From positions 1,178,001-1,242,000 of the forward strand of contig NZ_JAFCKP010000001.1 of assembly GCF_018130245.1 (NCBI RefSeq): a stretch of 64,000 nt of DNA, written 5' to 3'. Source of the stretch: Bradyrhizobium sp. SZCCT0231 (GTDB lineage Bacteria; Pseudomonadota; Alphaproteobacteria; Rhizobiales; Xanthobacteraceae). This document shows, piece by piece, positions 7,256-15,395 of the stretch. Made by a program: the position numbers and the translations under genes. The notes beneath the pieces were generated by a model. That model was not told the origin of the DNA and did not search any database. It saw only the letters and a program-made list of their open reading frames with translations. Each line of letters begins with the position of its first letter. Within the stretch, counting starts at the first letter, position 1.

Positions 7256-8487
7256 GTGGGCGCAAGCTCGCGCTCCCAGCCGAACACCGAGCGGCCACCG
7301 AGATCCGGTGAGGCCGCACGCTCACCGGCGATGAAAGCCGCAACCGAGGGGCCCTGTGCGGTCCGCTCCAGCCGCCGCGCCTGGTCGTCGAGGCGCTTGA
7401 TCGCCTGCATCTCCTCCTCGCGTCCGAGCTTCGCGTTCTGGATCGCGCCCTTCAGCACCCGGATGGTCTCGTCATAGACCTTGATCGGAACGGGGTAGGG
7501 ATGCCGGTCCTTGCCGCCATGGGCGAGCGAGAAGCGCGCGGGGTCGGTGAAGCGATAGGGCGCGCCGTGCACGACCTCCGCGACCATCGCGAGCGAGCGC
7601 ACGGTGCGTGCGCCGACGCCCGGCGTCAGCAGCAGTTCCGGAAAATCGACCGGGCCACGCTCGGCTGCGGCGGCGAGCGTACCGTGCAGGCGGCGCGCGA
7701 ACACGTCCTTGGGACGGACGTCGTGATGTGCGGGCATGATCAGATGCGGAAGCGTGCCTTGTGCCGGCGTGGACTCGGTCCCCATGAGCCGTTCGAACTC
7801 GGAGATGATGCGATCCGGGCCGAGATCGGAGAGCAGCTCGACCTGCGCCGTCCGAGACATATCGGCGCGATGATCGGTGAGATTGACGATCTCCCCCTGC
7901 TGCGGTCCGTCGATCGCGCTGTGCGGCGTATCGACAAAGCTCTTCAGCGCCTCGGAATGCCAGTGATAGCGTCGCGCCTGCCGCTTGTCGCCGTTCATGC
8001 CCTGCTGCACCACCGTCCATTTGCCGTCGGCGGTCACGAAGAAGCCGTGCAGGTAAAGGTCAAAGCCGTCTTGGACCGCGGCGCTGTCGACCTTGGCCAC
8101 CAGACGGCTGGCACGGGTCAGTTTGATGCCGTCGAATCCGACGCGGTCGCCGAGCTGCATCAACTCGTCCGGCGTCTTGCGTGAATGCTGACCCCGGCCG
8201 CCGCAGACATAAATCCCGAGCTCGTCCTGAAGCGGTCCGAGCCCGCGCTTCAGGGCGCCGATCACGGAGGTGGTGATGCCGGAAGAGTGCCAGTCCATGC
8301 CCATCACGGCGCCAAACGACTGGAACCAGAATGGATGCGACAGGCGCTGAAGGAATGCATCGCGGCCATAATGATGCACGATCGCTTGGGTGACGATCGC
8401 GCCGAGCGAAGCCATACGGCTCGCAAGCCACGGCGGGACCCGCCCGGTGTGGAGAGGAAGATCGGCGCTGCCGGTACGTCGAGTCAT
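7237..8487 (-). CDS. DUF763 domain protein with a helix-hairpin-helix motif
   Basis: 416 aa. The opening ADLPLHTGRVPPWL, the repeated Gly/His-rich blocks (HPFWFQSFGAVMGMDWHSSG, VCGGRGQHSRKTP) and KLTRASRLVAKVD are those I associate with DUF763, a family of unknown function found in bacteria and archaea. Near residues 300-325, LLLTPGVGARTVRSLAMVAE reads as a helix-hairpin-helix (LPGVGxxTARAL pattern), followed by HGGKDRHPYPV as in DNA glycosylases. This suggests DNA binding, perhaps repair. The C-terminal 70 residues are helical and charged. The stop codon overlaps the terminator of the facing genes. Confidence 0.82.
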   Translation of the reverse strand: MTRRTGSADLPLHTGRVPPWLASRMASLGAIVTQAIVHHYGRDAFLQRLSHPFWFQSFGAVMGMDWHSSGITTSVIGALKRGLGPLQDELGIYVCGGRGQHSRKTPDELMQLGDRVGFDGIKLTRASRLVAKVDSAAVQDGFDLYLHGFFVTADGKWTVVQQGMNGDKRQARRYHWHSEALKSFVDTPHSAIDGPQQGEIVNLTDHRADMSRTAQVELLSDLGPDRIISEFERLMGTESTPAQGTLPHLIMPAHHDVRPKDVFARRLHGTLAAAAERGPVDFPELLLTPGVGARTVRSLAMVAEVVHGAPYRFTDPARFSLAHGGKDRHPYPVPIKVYDETIRVLKGAIQNAKLGREEEMQAIKRLDDQARRLERTAQGPSVAAFIAGERAASPDLGGRSVFGWERELAPTKKRTG

Positions 8488-8574
8488 GGGTGGCGCAAGC
8501 TAGCGCAGTTCGGCCACGGTTGCACCAGTGGAACGCTGCATTGCACGTGATGGGGGAGCGGCGCGGCCGGGAGG

Positions 8575-8664
8575 CAATATGGCGTCAGCCTGCTCGCCTC
8601 CGCGGCCGGTATCATCGTCGGTCTCGCGGCGCGGCCGTTGCTGAGCAATCTGATCGCGGGTCTG
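8575..8664 (+). pseudogene. Relic of an MscS-type mechanosensitive channel
   Basis: In the frame starting at 8575 the sequence reads GVSLLASAAGIIVGLAARPL followed by LSNLIAGL, which is the pore-lining TM3 and following segment of small-conductance mechanosensitive channels. Nothing resembling the rest of the channel flanks it, there is no start codon, and similarity is lost abruptly after the last leucine. It is a roughly 30-codon remnant left between two intact genes. Confidence 0.65.
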
Positions 8665-8731
8665 CCAGCCCGGGCCTTGTTGCGGACCGAGCCGTGCTAC
8701 TCGCGCGTTGCTTTATTTGCGCCGCAGGGCC

Positions 8732-9709
8732 TCACTGCGCGCGGATGTTGGCGGCCTTCAGCACCGGCTCCCATTTGACCGCCTCGGCGCGCACATAGGC
8801 GTCGAAATCCTTGGGCGATGAGCCGACCGGGGTGGCGCCGATCTTGCCGAGCGTCGACAGCACGCCGGGGTCTTGCAGCGCGGCCTTGAGATCGGTCTCG
8901 AGCTTCGCGACGATCTCTGGTGGCATTCTTGCAGGCCCTAGAACGCCCCACCAGACCGAGACGTCGTAGCCGGGCACGCCGGCCTCGGCGATGGTCGGCA
9001 CATCCGGCAGCGCCTTGGAGCGCTCGGCGGAGGTCACCGCGAGCGCGCGCACCGGGCCGCCTTCGAGCTGGCCGATCGCTTCCGCGAGCGGGTTGATGCT
9101 GAGCGGGATCTCGCCGGCGATCACGGCCGTCAGCGCCGGTGCGCCGCCCTTGTAGGGGATCGCAACGATCTTGGTGCCGGACATGTACTTCAGCAGCTCG
9201 CCCGCGAGATGCGCCGAGGTGCCGTTGCCGGACATGCCGTAGGAGAGCTTGTCCGGCTCCTTCTTGGCGGCGGCGAGGAGATCGCCGAGTGTCTTGTACG
9301 GGCTGTCCTTTGCGACCACGATCGCGAGCGGCGAGGACGCGACTTCCGTGATCGCGGTGAAATCTCTGAACGTGTCGTAGGGCACGCTCGGATAGATGAA
9401 CTGGTTGAGCGGATGACCGCTCGCGACCAGGATCAGGGTGTAGCCGTCGGGCGCGGCTTGCGTCAGTGCCTGCGAGGCGACGATGCCGCCCGCACCGGGA
9501 CGGTTGTCGATCACGGGCTGCTGCCCCCAGGTCTTGGCCAGCGCCTGGGCAAGCGTGCGCGCGAGCACGTCGACCGCGCCGCCGGCCGCGTAAGGCACCA
9601 GGATGTGGACCGGCTTGCTCGGATAATTTTCCGCCTGCGCGGCGCTCCCCGCCAGCAGCAGGCCGGCACCCAGCATCAAGCCGCCGATCTTCTTGTTCAA
9701 ACCCAACAT
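8732..9709 (-). CDS. Tripartite tricarboxylate transporter (TctC/Bug) substrate-binding protein
   Basis: 325 aa with a clear signal peptide (LGAGLLLAGSAAQA, cleavage before ENYPSK). Family landmarks are YPSKPVHILVPYAAGG near the N-terminus, NRPGAGG, PDGYTL and the C-terminal region VLSTLGKIGATPVGSSPKDF. These periplasmic proteins bind mono- or dicarboxylates, often aromatic, by water-mediated contacts. The ATG at 9709 is preferred; AAGGAG lies 11 nt upstream, and a GTG at 9721 would begin inside that site. No TctA/TctB membrane partners are nearby, as is usual for Bug proteins. It is divergent from a TetR gene and an aromatic catabolic cluster. Confidence 0.9.
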   Translation of the reverse strand: MLGLNKKIGGLMLGAGLLLAGSAAQAENYPSKPVHILVPYAAGGAVDVLARTLAQALAKTWGQQPVIDNRPGAGGIVASQALTQAAPDGYTLILVASGHPLNQFIYPSVPYDTFRDFTAITEVASSPLAIVVAKDSPYKTLGDLLAAAKKEPDKLSYGMSGNGTSAHLAGELLKYMSGTKIVAIPYKGGAPALTAVIAGEIPLSINPLAEAIGQLEGGPVRALAVTSAERSKALPDVPTIAEAGVPGYDVSVWWGVLGPARMPPEIVAKLETDLKAALQDPGVLSTLGKIGATPVGSSPKDFDAYVRAEAVKWEPVLKAANIRAQ

Positions 9710-9804
9710 ATTTCCCAGCACTCCTTAAGGGCATTTACGCGCCTGCCGGCGGTCTCCGAGCCAGCCCGACGCCGCTCATGGTTTTTGTTGACGAGACCTG
9801 ATCT

Positions 9805-9822
9805 TTTGTACGATAGTACAAA
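9805..9822. promoter_or_regulatory. TetR-type operator in the tctC/tetR divergent region
   Basis: TTTGTAC-GATA-GTACAAA is a perfect 7-bp inverted repeat ending 4 bp before the TetR start codon. It sits in the 117-bp gap between the divergent binding-protein and regulator genes, as expected of an autoregulating TetR repressor. Confidence 0.7.
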
Positions 9823-9826
9823 TCAC

Positions 9827-10537
9827 ATGGTACGCAAGTCCACCAGCAAGGAAACGGCCCGCAAGCCGAACATGCGCGAGGCGATCCTCGCCGCGGCCGA
9901 GGAGCTGTTCGCCACCAACGGCTTCAATGCCGTGTCGGTGCGCGACATCGCGCATGCTGCCGGGGCCAATCCGGGCAGCGTCACCTATCATTTCAAGACC
10001 AAGGACGGCCTGCTGCTCGAGATCTACCGGCGCCATTGCGGGCCGATGAACCTGCGCCGTTCCGAGCTGCTCGCCGCCGCCAGGCGCGTGCGCGATCTTC
10101 AGGACCGGCTGGAGGCGATCGTGCGGGCCTATGTGGTGCCGGCCTTCACCTCGGGCAGCGATCTTGCCGGTGGTGGCGCGCGCTTCACGCGGCTGCGCGC
10201 GGTGATGTCCGCGGAAGGCAACGAGGTCGCGCGAAAGATCATCGCGCAGACCTTCGACGACACCAGCCATGCCTTCATCGACGCGATCCACGAGAGCCTG
10301 CCGCACATTCCGCGCACCGACATCGTCTGGCGCAGCCATTTCCTGCTCGGCGCACTCTATTATTCGCTGGTGACGCCGGAGCGCGTCTCGCGCCTGTCAC
10401 GCGGCGAGGTCGACGGCAGCGATGCCGCGGGCGCGATCGAGCAATTGGTGCGGGCCACCGTCGCCGCATTCCAGGCGCCGGCACTGGACCAGGCCGAGCC
10501 GGCGCGGCGCCGGCCGGTCGTCAGCAGCAAGACTTGA
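9827..10537 (+). CDS. TetR/AcrR family transcriptional regulator
   Basis: 236 aa from the ATG at 9827; the open frame extends further upstream but those codons overlap the divergent tctC gene. The N-terminal helix-turn-helix is clear: AILAAAEELFATNGFNAVSV, then RDIAHAAGANPGSVTYHFKTKDGLL. The C-terminal ligand domain is family-specific and its ligand unknown. A perfect palindrome (9805-9822) lies just before the start. The gene precedes the LigI/GalB/GalC-like genes by 31 bp, so it probably controls this aromatic acid cluster and tctC. Confidence 0.9.
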   Translation: MVRKSTSKETARKPNMREAILAAAEELFATNGFNAVSVRDIAHAAGANPGSVTYHFKTKDGLLLEIYRRHCGPMNLRRSELLAAARRVRDLQDRLEAIVRAYVVPAFTSGSDLAGGGARFTRLRAVMSAEGNEVARKIIAQTFDDTSHAFIDAIHESLPHIPRTDIVWRSHFLLGALYYSLVTPERVSRLSRGEVDGSDAAGAIEQLVRATVAAFQAPALDQAEPARRRPVVSSKT

Positions 10538-10568
10538 AACAAGCGGTCTCGCCTCGTCGGTTCTCCTG

Positions 10569-11453
10569 ATGACAATGATGTACACGCCGACCATTCCGCC
10601 GCCCGACCCGAACACGCGCACGCCAAAGTTCAAGCTGCCGAAACTGTCCTGCGACGCGCATTGCCACATCTTCGGGCCCGGCGCGAAATATCCTTACGCG
10701 CCGGATCGCTCCTACACGCCGCCGGATGCGCCGCTGGAGGATTTTCGCGCGCTGCATGCCAAGCTCGGCATAGAGCGCGCCGTCATCGTCAATGCCAGCG
10801 TGCACGGCACCGACAACACCGTGGCGCTCGAAGCCATTGCGCAAAGTAACGGCGCCTACCGGGCGGTCGCCAATATCGACGACACGATCACCGAACGCGG
10901 GCTTCGCGTGCTGCACGAGGGCGGCTTCCGCGGCTGCCGCTTCAATTTCGTGCACCATCTCGGCGGTGTTCCCGACAAGCGCGTGTTCGACCGCATCATC
11001 GCGATGGTCACGCCGCTCGGCTGGCACATCGATCTGCATTTCGATGCGATCGACCTGCCTGAATATGCCGACATGCTGACAAAGCTGCCGCTGAGCTACA
11101 CCATCGACCATATGGGCCGGGTGAAGGCGGCGGAAGGGCTCGATCAATTGCCGTTCAGAATCCTGATCGGGTTGATGCAGCGCGATGAGAAGTGCTGGGT
11201 CAAGATCTGCGGCTCGGAGCGGGTGTCCTCGGCCGGTCCGCCGTTCATCGATGCGGTGCCGTTCGCGCGAAAGATCGTCGAGACCGCGCCGGATCGCGTC
11301 ATCTGGGGCACGGACTGGCCGCATCCCAACGTCAAGACGATGCCGAACGATGGCGACCTCGTCGACCTGATTCCGTTGTTCGCGCCGGAGCCGGAGCTCC
11401 AGCATAAGATCCTCGTCGACAATCCCGCGCGCCTGTTCGAGTTCGAGGCATGA
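10569..11453 (+). CDS. LigI-like amidohydrolase (2-pyrone-4,6-dicarboxylate lactonase family)
   Basis: 294 aa, the size of PDC lactonase. A TIM-barrel amidohydrolase of the COG3618 type: CDAHCHIFGP near residue 30 supplies the first metal-site histidines, TIDHMGRVK a middle one, and WGTDWPHPNV the catalytic aspartate near residue 246. LigI opens 2-pyrone-4,6-dicarboxylate to 4-oxalomesaconate. In-frame ATGs follow at 10575 and 10578; the first is used. The following two genes encode the next two steps of the same route, which supports this role over that of a generic lactonase. Confidence 0.82.
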   Translation: MTMMYTPTIPPPDPNTRTPKFKLPKLSCDAHCHIFGPGAKYPYAPDRSYTPPDAPLEDFRALHAKLGIERAVIVNASVHGTDNTVALEAIAQSNGAYRAVANIDDTITERGLRVLHEGGFRGCRFNFVHHLGGVPDKRVFDRIIAMVTPLGWHIDLHFDAIDLPEYADMLTKLPLSYTIDHMGRVKAAEGLDQLPFRILIGLMQRDEKCWVKICGSERVSSAGPPFIDAVPFARKIVETAPDRVIWGTDWPHPNVKTMPNDGDLVDLIPLFAPEPELQHKILVDNPARLFEFEA

Positions 11454-11547
11454 CGACGTTTGCGCGATCGACACGCTACGCGGAAATGCGTTGCCTGGCG
11501 CCGCAGGGGGAACGCCGGCCAACGCCTGCGAACGAAAGGAGTGACCC

Positions 11548-12261
11548 ATGAAGACAGGTCTCGTGATCACGGCCCATCCCGGCGATTTCGTCTGGCGCGC
11601 GGGCGGCGCCATCGCGTTGCATGCGAAGAAGGGCTATCGGATGAAGATCGTCTGCCTGTCCTTCGGCGAGCGCGGCGAGAGCCAGTTCGCCTGGAAGGAG
11701 AAGGGCGCGACGCTGGAATCGGTCAAGGCCGGCCGCAAGGACGAAGCGGAGCGGGCGGCCAAGCTGCTTGGCGCCGAGATCGAGTTCTTCGACTGCGGCG
11801 ACTATCCGCTGAAGCTGACGGAAGCGCATTTCGACCGCATGGTCGACATCTACCGCGAGCTCAATCCGAGCTTCGTGCTGACGCACGCGCTGGAAGACCC
11901 CTATAATTTCGATCATCCGAACGCGGCGCATTTCGCCCAGGAGACGCGTGTGGTCGCGCAGGCCATGGGCCACAAGCCCGGTGCGCAGTACAAATATTCG
12001 GCGCCGCCGGTGTTCCTGTTCGAGCCGCACCAGCCCGAGCAGTGCAACTACAAGCCGGACACGATCCTCAAGATCGACGAGGTCTGGAAGGAGAAATATG
12101 AGGCCTTCCAGATCCTCGCCGCGCAAAAACATCTCTGGGGCTATTACGAGCGCGTCGCGCTCAACCGCGGCATCCAGGGCAGCCGCAACACCGGCGTGCC
12201 CATGACCTATGGCGAGGCCTATCAGCGCCTGTTTCCGACCGTGGCGGAGGAGCTCGCATGA
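11548..12261 (+). CDS. galB: 4-oxalomesaconate hydratase-like protein (GalB, PIG-L family)
   Basis: 237 aa. The PIG-L/LmbE fold motif appears as [13 protein letters not shown], with the family AHPDD changed to AHPGD as in GalB-type hydratases ([22 protein letters not shown]). The second metal motif is FDHPNAAHF. GalB adds water to 4-oxalomesaconate to give 4-carboxy-4-hydroxy-2-oxoadipate. The ATG follows AAGGAG by 7 nt. The stop overlaps the start of the aldolase gene. Deacetylase activity, the ancestral function of the family, is a less likely alternative. Confidence 0.85.
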   Translation: MKTGLVITAHPGDFVWRAGGAIALHAKKGYRMKIVCLSFGERGESQFAWKEKGATLESVKAGRKDEAERAAKLLGAEIEFFDCGDYPLKLTEAHFDRMVDIYRELNPSFVLTHALEDPYNFDHPNAAHFAQETRVVAQAMGHKPGAQYKYSAPPVFLFEPHQPEQCNYKPDTILKIDEVWKEKYEAFQILAAQKHLWGYYERVALNRGIQGSRNTGVPMTYGEAYQRLFPTVAEELA

Positions 12262-12941
12262 GGCCGGTCGTCGTTCGCAACATCAAGCGTGCCGATCCCG
12301 CCGGAATGGCGGAGTACGGCGTCTCGACCGTGCACGAGGCCTTTGGCCGCATCGGCCTGATGAAGCCTTACTTGCGTCCGATCTGGCCGGGTGCGTCGAT
12401 CGCCGGCCCCGCCGTCACCGTGCTGGCGCAGCCCGGCGACAACTGGATGATCCATGTCGCCGTCGAGCAGTGCAGGAAGGGCGACATTCTCGTCGTCGGC
12501 TGCACCACCGACAATACCGACGGCATGTTCGGCGAATTGCTCGCGACCTCGCTTCAGGCACGCGGCGTGCAGGGGCTGATCATCGACGCCGGCTGCCGCG
12601 ACGTCAAAGCGCTGCACGAGATGAATTTTCCGGTGTGGTCGCGCGCCGTCTCGGCCAAGGGCACGGTCAAGGCGACGCCCGGCTCGGTCAACGTCCCCGT
12701 GGTGTGCGCCGGCGTCAACGTCGATCCCGGCGACATCGTCGTGGCCGATGACGATGGCGTTGTGGTGGTACCGAAGCGCTATGCGGCCGAAGTCGCCGAA
12801 AAGGCGAAGAAGCGCAGCGCGGATGAAGGCGGCAAGCGCACGCGGCTGGCCTCGGGCGAGCTCGGCCTCGACATGTACAACATGCGCGAGGCCTTGGCGA
12901 AAGCGGGGCTCGTCTATGTCGACAATCCCGAGGACATCTGA
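12258..12941 (+). CDS. galC: 4-carboxy-4-hydroxy-2-oxoadipate aldolase (GalC/LigK, RraA-like fold)
   Basis: 227 aa. The fold family of RraA and HMG/CHA aldolases is shown by [31 protein letters not shown] and the metal/catalytic pair in [10 protein letters not shown] (Arg-Asp near residues 114-115). The long C-terminal tail continues past the RraA core, as in class II pyruvate aldolases. It cleaves 4-carboxy-4-hydroxy-2-oxoadipate (and 4-hydroxy-4-methyl-2-oxoglutarate) to pyruvate and oxaloacetate. The start overlaps the galB-like stop (ATGA), so the two are coupled. Confidence 0.88.
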   Translation: MRPVVVRNIKRADPAGMAEYGVSTVHEAFGRIGLMKPYLRPIWPGASIAGPAVTVLAQPGDNWMIHVAVEQCRKGDILVVGCTTDNTDGMFGELLATSLQARGVQGLIIDAGCRDVKALHEMNFPVWSRAVSAKGTVKATPGSVNVPVVCAGVNVDPGDIVVADDDGVVVVPKRYAAEVAEKAKKRSADEGGKRTRLASGELGLDMYNMREALAKAGLVYVDNPEDI

Positions 12942-12968
12942 GCGGAATAAGACAAGCGGAGCCGGCGG

Positions 12969-13838
12969 ATGGATCGTCTCAAGCTGAAGGCCGTGTTCGG
13001 CAGCCACCCTCACGTCAAGGCGGTGAAGAGCGGCGAACTCCGCTCCGATCTCTTTGATTTGGACTTCATCGAGTACACGCCGACCAACACGGCGTTCAAG
13101 CCGATGGTGCGCGAGCAGGCCTTCGACGTCTGCGAGATGGCGATCGTCACCTATCTGATGGCGAAGGCGCATGGCAAGCCGCTGGTGCTGCTGCCGGCGA
13201 CCATGCTCGGCCGCTTCCAACATTCTTACGCGCTCTATAATCCCGCGCAGGGAACGCTCGGACCGTCCGATCTCGAAGGCAAGCGCGTCGGCATCCGCTC
13301 CTTCACGACCACGACGGGCGCCTGGATCAGGGGCATCCTCGCCAACGATTACGGCGTCAATCTCGACAAGATTCGCTGGGTCACCTTCGAGGATCCGCAT
13401 GTCGCCGAATATGTCGACACCACCGAGCGCGCGCCGAAGGACAAGAGGATCTTGCAGATGCTGCTCGAAGCCGAGCTCGATGCCGTTCTTGGTGAGACCT
13501 CCAACGATCCCAAGCTGAAGCCGCTGTTTCCTGATCCGGCCGCAGAGGCCGCCAAATGGTATGCGCAGCGCGGCGTCGTGCCGGTCAATCATCTCGTGGT
13601 CGTGACCGAGCAACTCGCGAAATCGCGCCCCGACGTGGTTGCGGACGTCTATGATCTGCTCAAGCGGAACAAGGAGCAGATGGGCCCCGCGGCAAATCCT
13701 GACCTCGTTCCGTTCGGGATCGAGGCCAACAGAAAACCGCTCGAGCTGATCATCGACTACGCATTCCAGCAGGCGCTGATCCCGCGCCGCTATGCGGTCG
13801 AGGAGCTCTTCGACGAGACGACACGAGGACTGAACTGA
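12969..13838 (+). CDS. 4,5-dihydroxyphthalate decarboxylase-like protein
   Basis: 289 aa, a little shorter than typical Pht5-type enzymes. No signal peptide is present although the fold is that of periplasmic binding proteins: FDVCEMAIVTYLMAKAHG, LEGKRVGIRSFTTTTGAWIRG and the C-terminal NRKPLELIIDYAFQQ with LIPRRYAVEELF are characteristic of the dihydroxyphthalate decarboxylase group. Pht5 converts 4,5-dihydroxyphthalate to protocatechuate, which would feed the 4,5-cleavage route encoded upstream. The true substrate may differ. Its stop overlaps the start of the next gene by one base. Confidence 0.75.
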   Translation: MDRLKLKAVFGSHPHVKAVKSGELRSDLFDLDFIEYTPTNTAFKPMVREQAFDVCEMAIVTYLMAKAHGKPLVLLPATMLGRFQHSYALYNPAQGTLGPSDLEGKRVGIRSFTTTTGAWIRGILANDYGVNLDKIRWVTFEDPHVAEYVDTTERAPKDKRILQMLLEAELDAVLGETSNDPKLKPLFPDPAAEAAKWYAQRGVVPVNHLVVVTEQLAKSRPDVVADVYDLLKRNKEQMGPAANPDLVPFGIEANRKPLELIIDYAFQQALIPRRYAVEELFDETTRGLN

Positions 13839-14761
13839 TGGCAGGTGATCCCAGGCGCTGGCAGATCGGGCTCGTCGGTTATGGCGAGGTCGGCCGGATT
13901 CTGGCCGAGGATTTGCGCCATCAGGACATCAAGGTCTCAGCCTACGACATCAAGCTCGGTGGCGAGCTGGGCGCTGCCTTGAAGGCGCATGCCGCGAAAT
14001 TCGGCGTGACGCTCGCTGCCTCTCATGCCGAGCTGACCGCGAAATCCGATTTCATCATCTCCGCGGTCACGGCGAGCCAGGCCGTTCCGGTGGCAAAGGC
14101 CTGCGCGGCGGCGATCAATCAGGGCAGCTGGTTTCTCGATTTCAACTCGGCCTCTCCCGGTGCCAAGCAGCGCGCCGCGGCACTGATCGACGGTGCGGCC
14201 GGGCGCTATGTCGAGGGTGCGGTCATGACCTCGGTGCCGCCTTATCGCATCAAGGTGCCGCTCTTGCTCGGCGGACCCGGCGCGAGAGAGCTCGAGCCGC
14301 TTCTGAACGCGATCGGTTTCGCGGCCAAGGTTGCCAGTGACGAGCTCGGCGTGTCCTCGGCCGTAAAAATGTGCCGCAGCATCATGATCAAGGGCCTCGA
14401 GGCCATGGTCATCGAGAGTTTTACGACTGCGCGCGCCTATGGTGTCGAAGATGCCGTGCTGGCCTCGCTCGCCGAAACGTTCCCCGCCATCGATTGGGAG
14501 AAGCAGGGCGCCTATTTCTTCCAGCGCGTGATCGAGCACGGCCGCCGCCGGGCCGAGGAGGTGCGCGAGGTCGCCGAGACCGTGCGCGAGGCGGGGCTGA
14601 TGCCGTGGTCGGCGCAGGGCACGGCCGAGCGGCAGGCCTGGGTGGCGGATCTCGCCGATGAGGGGGTGTTCGGCGCCAGGGGCACCAAGGAATTCGCTCG
14701 TAGCGCCGACTGGCGGACCGAGGCGGACCGGATCCTCGCCAGGATCAATCGCACGAAATAG
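13838..14761 (+). CDS. NAD(P)-dependent oxidoreductase with DUF1932 C-terminal domain
   Basis: 307 aa. The N-terminal Rossmann fold has IGLVGYGEVGRILAEDL (GxGxxG near residues 10-15), and the C-terminal half has VSSAVKMCRSIMIKGLEAM with the catalytic lysine position of the 6-phosphogluconate/3-hydroxyisobutyrate dehydrogenase family (SxxxKMxxS). The C-terminal domain matches what is called DUF1932. A role on a carboxylic or semialdehyde intermediate is plausible. LigC, the usual pathway dehydrogenase, is a Gfo/Idh-type protein, so this is not LigC. Last gene of the cluster. Confidence 0.82.
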   Translation: MAGDPRRWQIGLVGYGEVGRILAEDLRHQDIKVSAYDIKLGGELGAALKAHAAKFGVTLAASHAELTAKSDFIISAVTASQAVPVAKACAAAINQGSWFLDFNSASPGAKQRAAALIDGAAGRYVEGAVMTSVPPYRIKVPLLLGGPGARELEPLLNAIGFAAKVASDELGVSSAVKMCRSIMIKGLEAMVIESFTTARAYGVEDAVLASLAETFPAIDWEKQGAYFFQRVIEHGRRRAEEVREVAETVREAGLMPWSAQGTAERQAWVADLADEGVFGARGTKEFARSADWRTEADRILARINRTK

Positions 14762-15082
14762 TCAGCTCAGGACCGCATCGTGAGCCTGAAAGCTCACGAC
14801 CTGGTCGCGCGCGCGTTCGATCAGGTCGATCAGATTTCTGGATTTGCGGACGAGCTGTTCCGTGACGGGCTGTGTGCGGAATTCTGCCAGCACCGCGCGA
14901 ACGCATTTGCTGGCGGCATCGAGCGTCCAGAGCGTACGGTTCACGTCGGCCTGCGTCCGGATCGCCGAGATATCGAGACCCGAGAGAACGTGGCCGATCC
15001 CGTCGAGTCGCTTCACCGCCGTATCGGTAGGCGTGCGGGCCGGGACGGAATCATGAACGATGCTGCTGAATGCGCTGAACAT
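14762..15082 (-). CDS. Hypothetical helical protein
   Basis: 106 aa, convergent with the dehydrogenase. It looks all-helical, with leucines and charged residues well spaced (VKRLDGIGHVLSGLD, LVRKSRNLIDLIERARDQV), no signal peptide and no cysteine-rich motif. A GGGGAAGTAGGGG stretch upstream can serve as ribosome binding site. An overlapping 127-codon frame on the other strand has worse composition. No function recognised. Confidence 0.5.
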   Translation of the reverse strand: MFSAFSSIVHDSVPARTPTDTAVKRLDGIGHVLSGLDISAIRTQADVNRTLWTLDAASKCVRAVLAEFRTQPVTEQLVRKSRNLIDLIERARDQVVSFQAHDAVLS

Positions 15083-15237
15083 ACCCCTACTTCCCCCACT
15101 GAACGCATATGGTCAGTGCAGGTCGTAGTTACGGTCGGCGTGGGCGGCCTCGCAATGCGTTAGGCTACGGTCCGGGATTCTACCGAACCCCGATGGGCTC
15201 GAACCGGCGGTAAAATCGAACTGAGGCGCGGCACTGC

Positions 15238-15268
15238 GTCCGGGACACATGATCCTCGTGTCCCGGAC
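15238..15268. repeat. Inverted repeat in a 313-bp intergenic region
   Basis: GTCCGGGACAC (15238-15248) and GTGTCCCGGAC (15258-15268) form a perfect 11-bp stem with a 9-base loop, flanked by two copies of GGCGCGGCAC. The motif resembles a Bradyrhizobium intergenic repeat family. Nothing else is seen in 15083-15395. Confidence 0.55.
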
Positions 15269-15395
15269 CAGGCGCGGCACGAAGTGACGCACCGCCGAGC
15301 CGGGACCCAGCTCTTCTCGAATTGAGTTCGCAACATGGGCCCCGGCTCTGCAGCGCATCACTGCTGGACGGCCGAGATATCGAGCGGAATCGCTC

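Noticed and set aside
11460-11906. 148-codon frame overlapping galB
   Set aside because: Arg-rich translation in the wrong frame; the GalB-like frame has a strong site and full domain.
14780-15163. 127-codon plus-strand frame
   Set aside because: Overlaps the minus-strand 106-aa frame, which has better amino-acid composition and a purine-rich upstream site.
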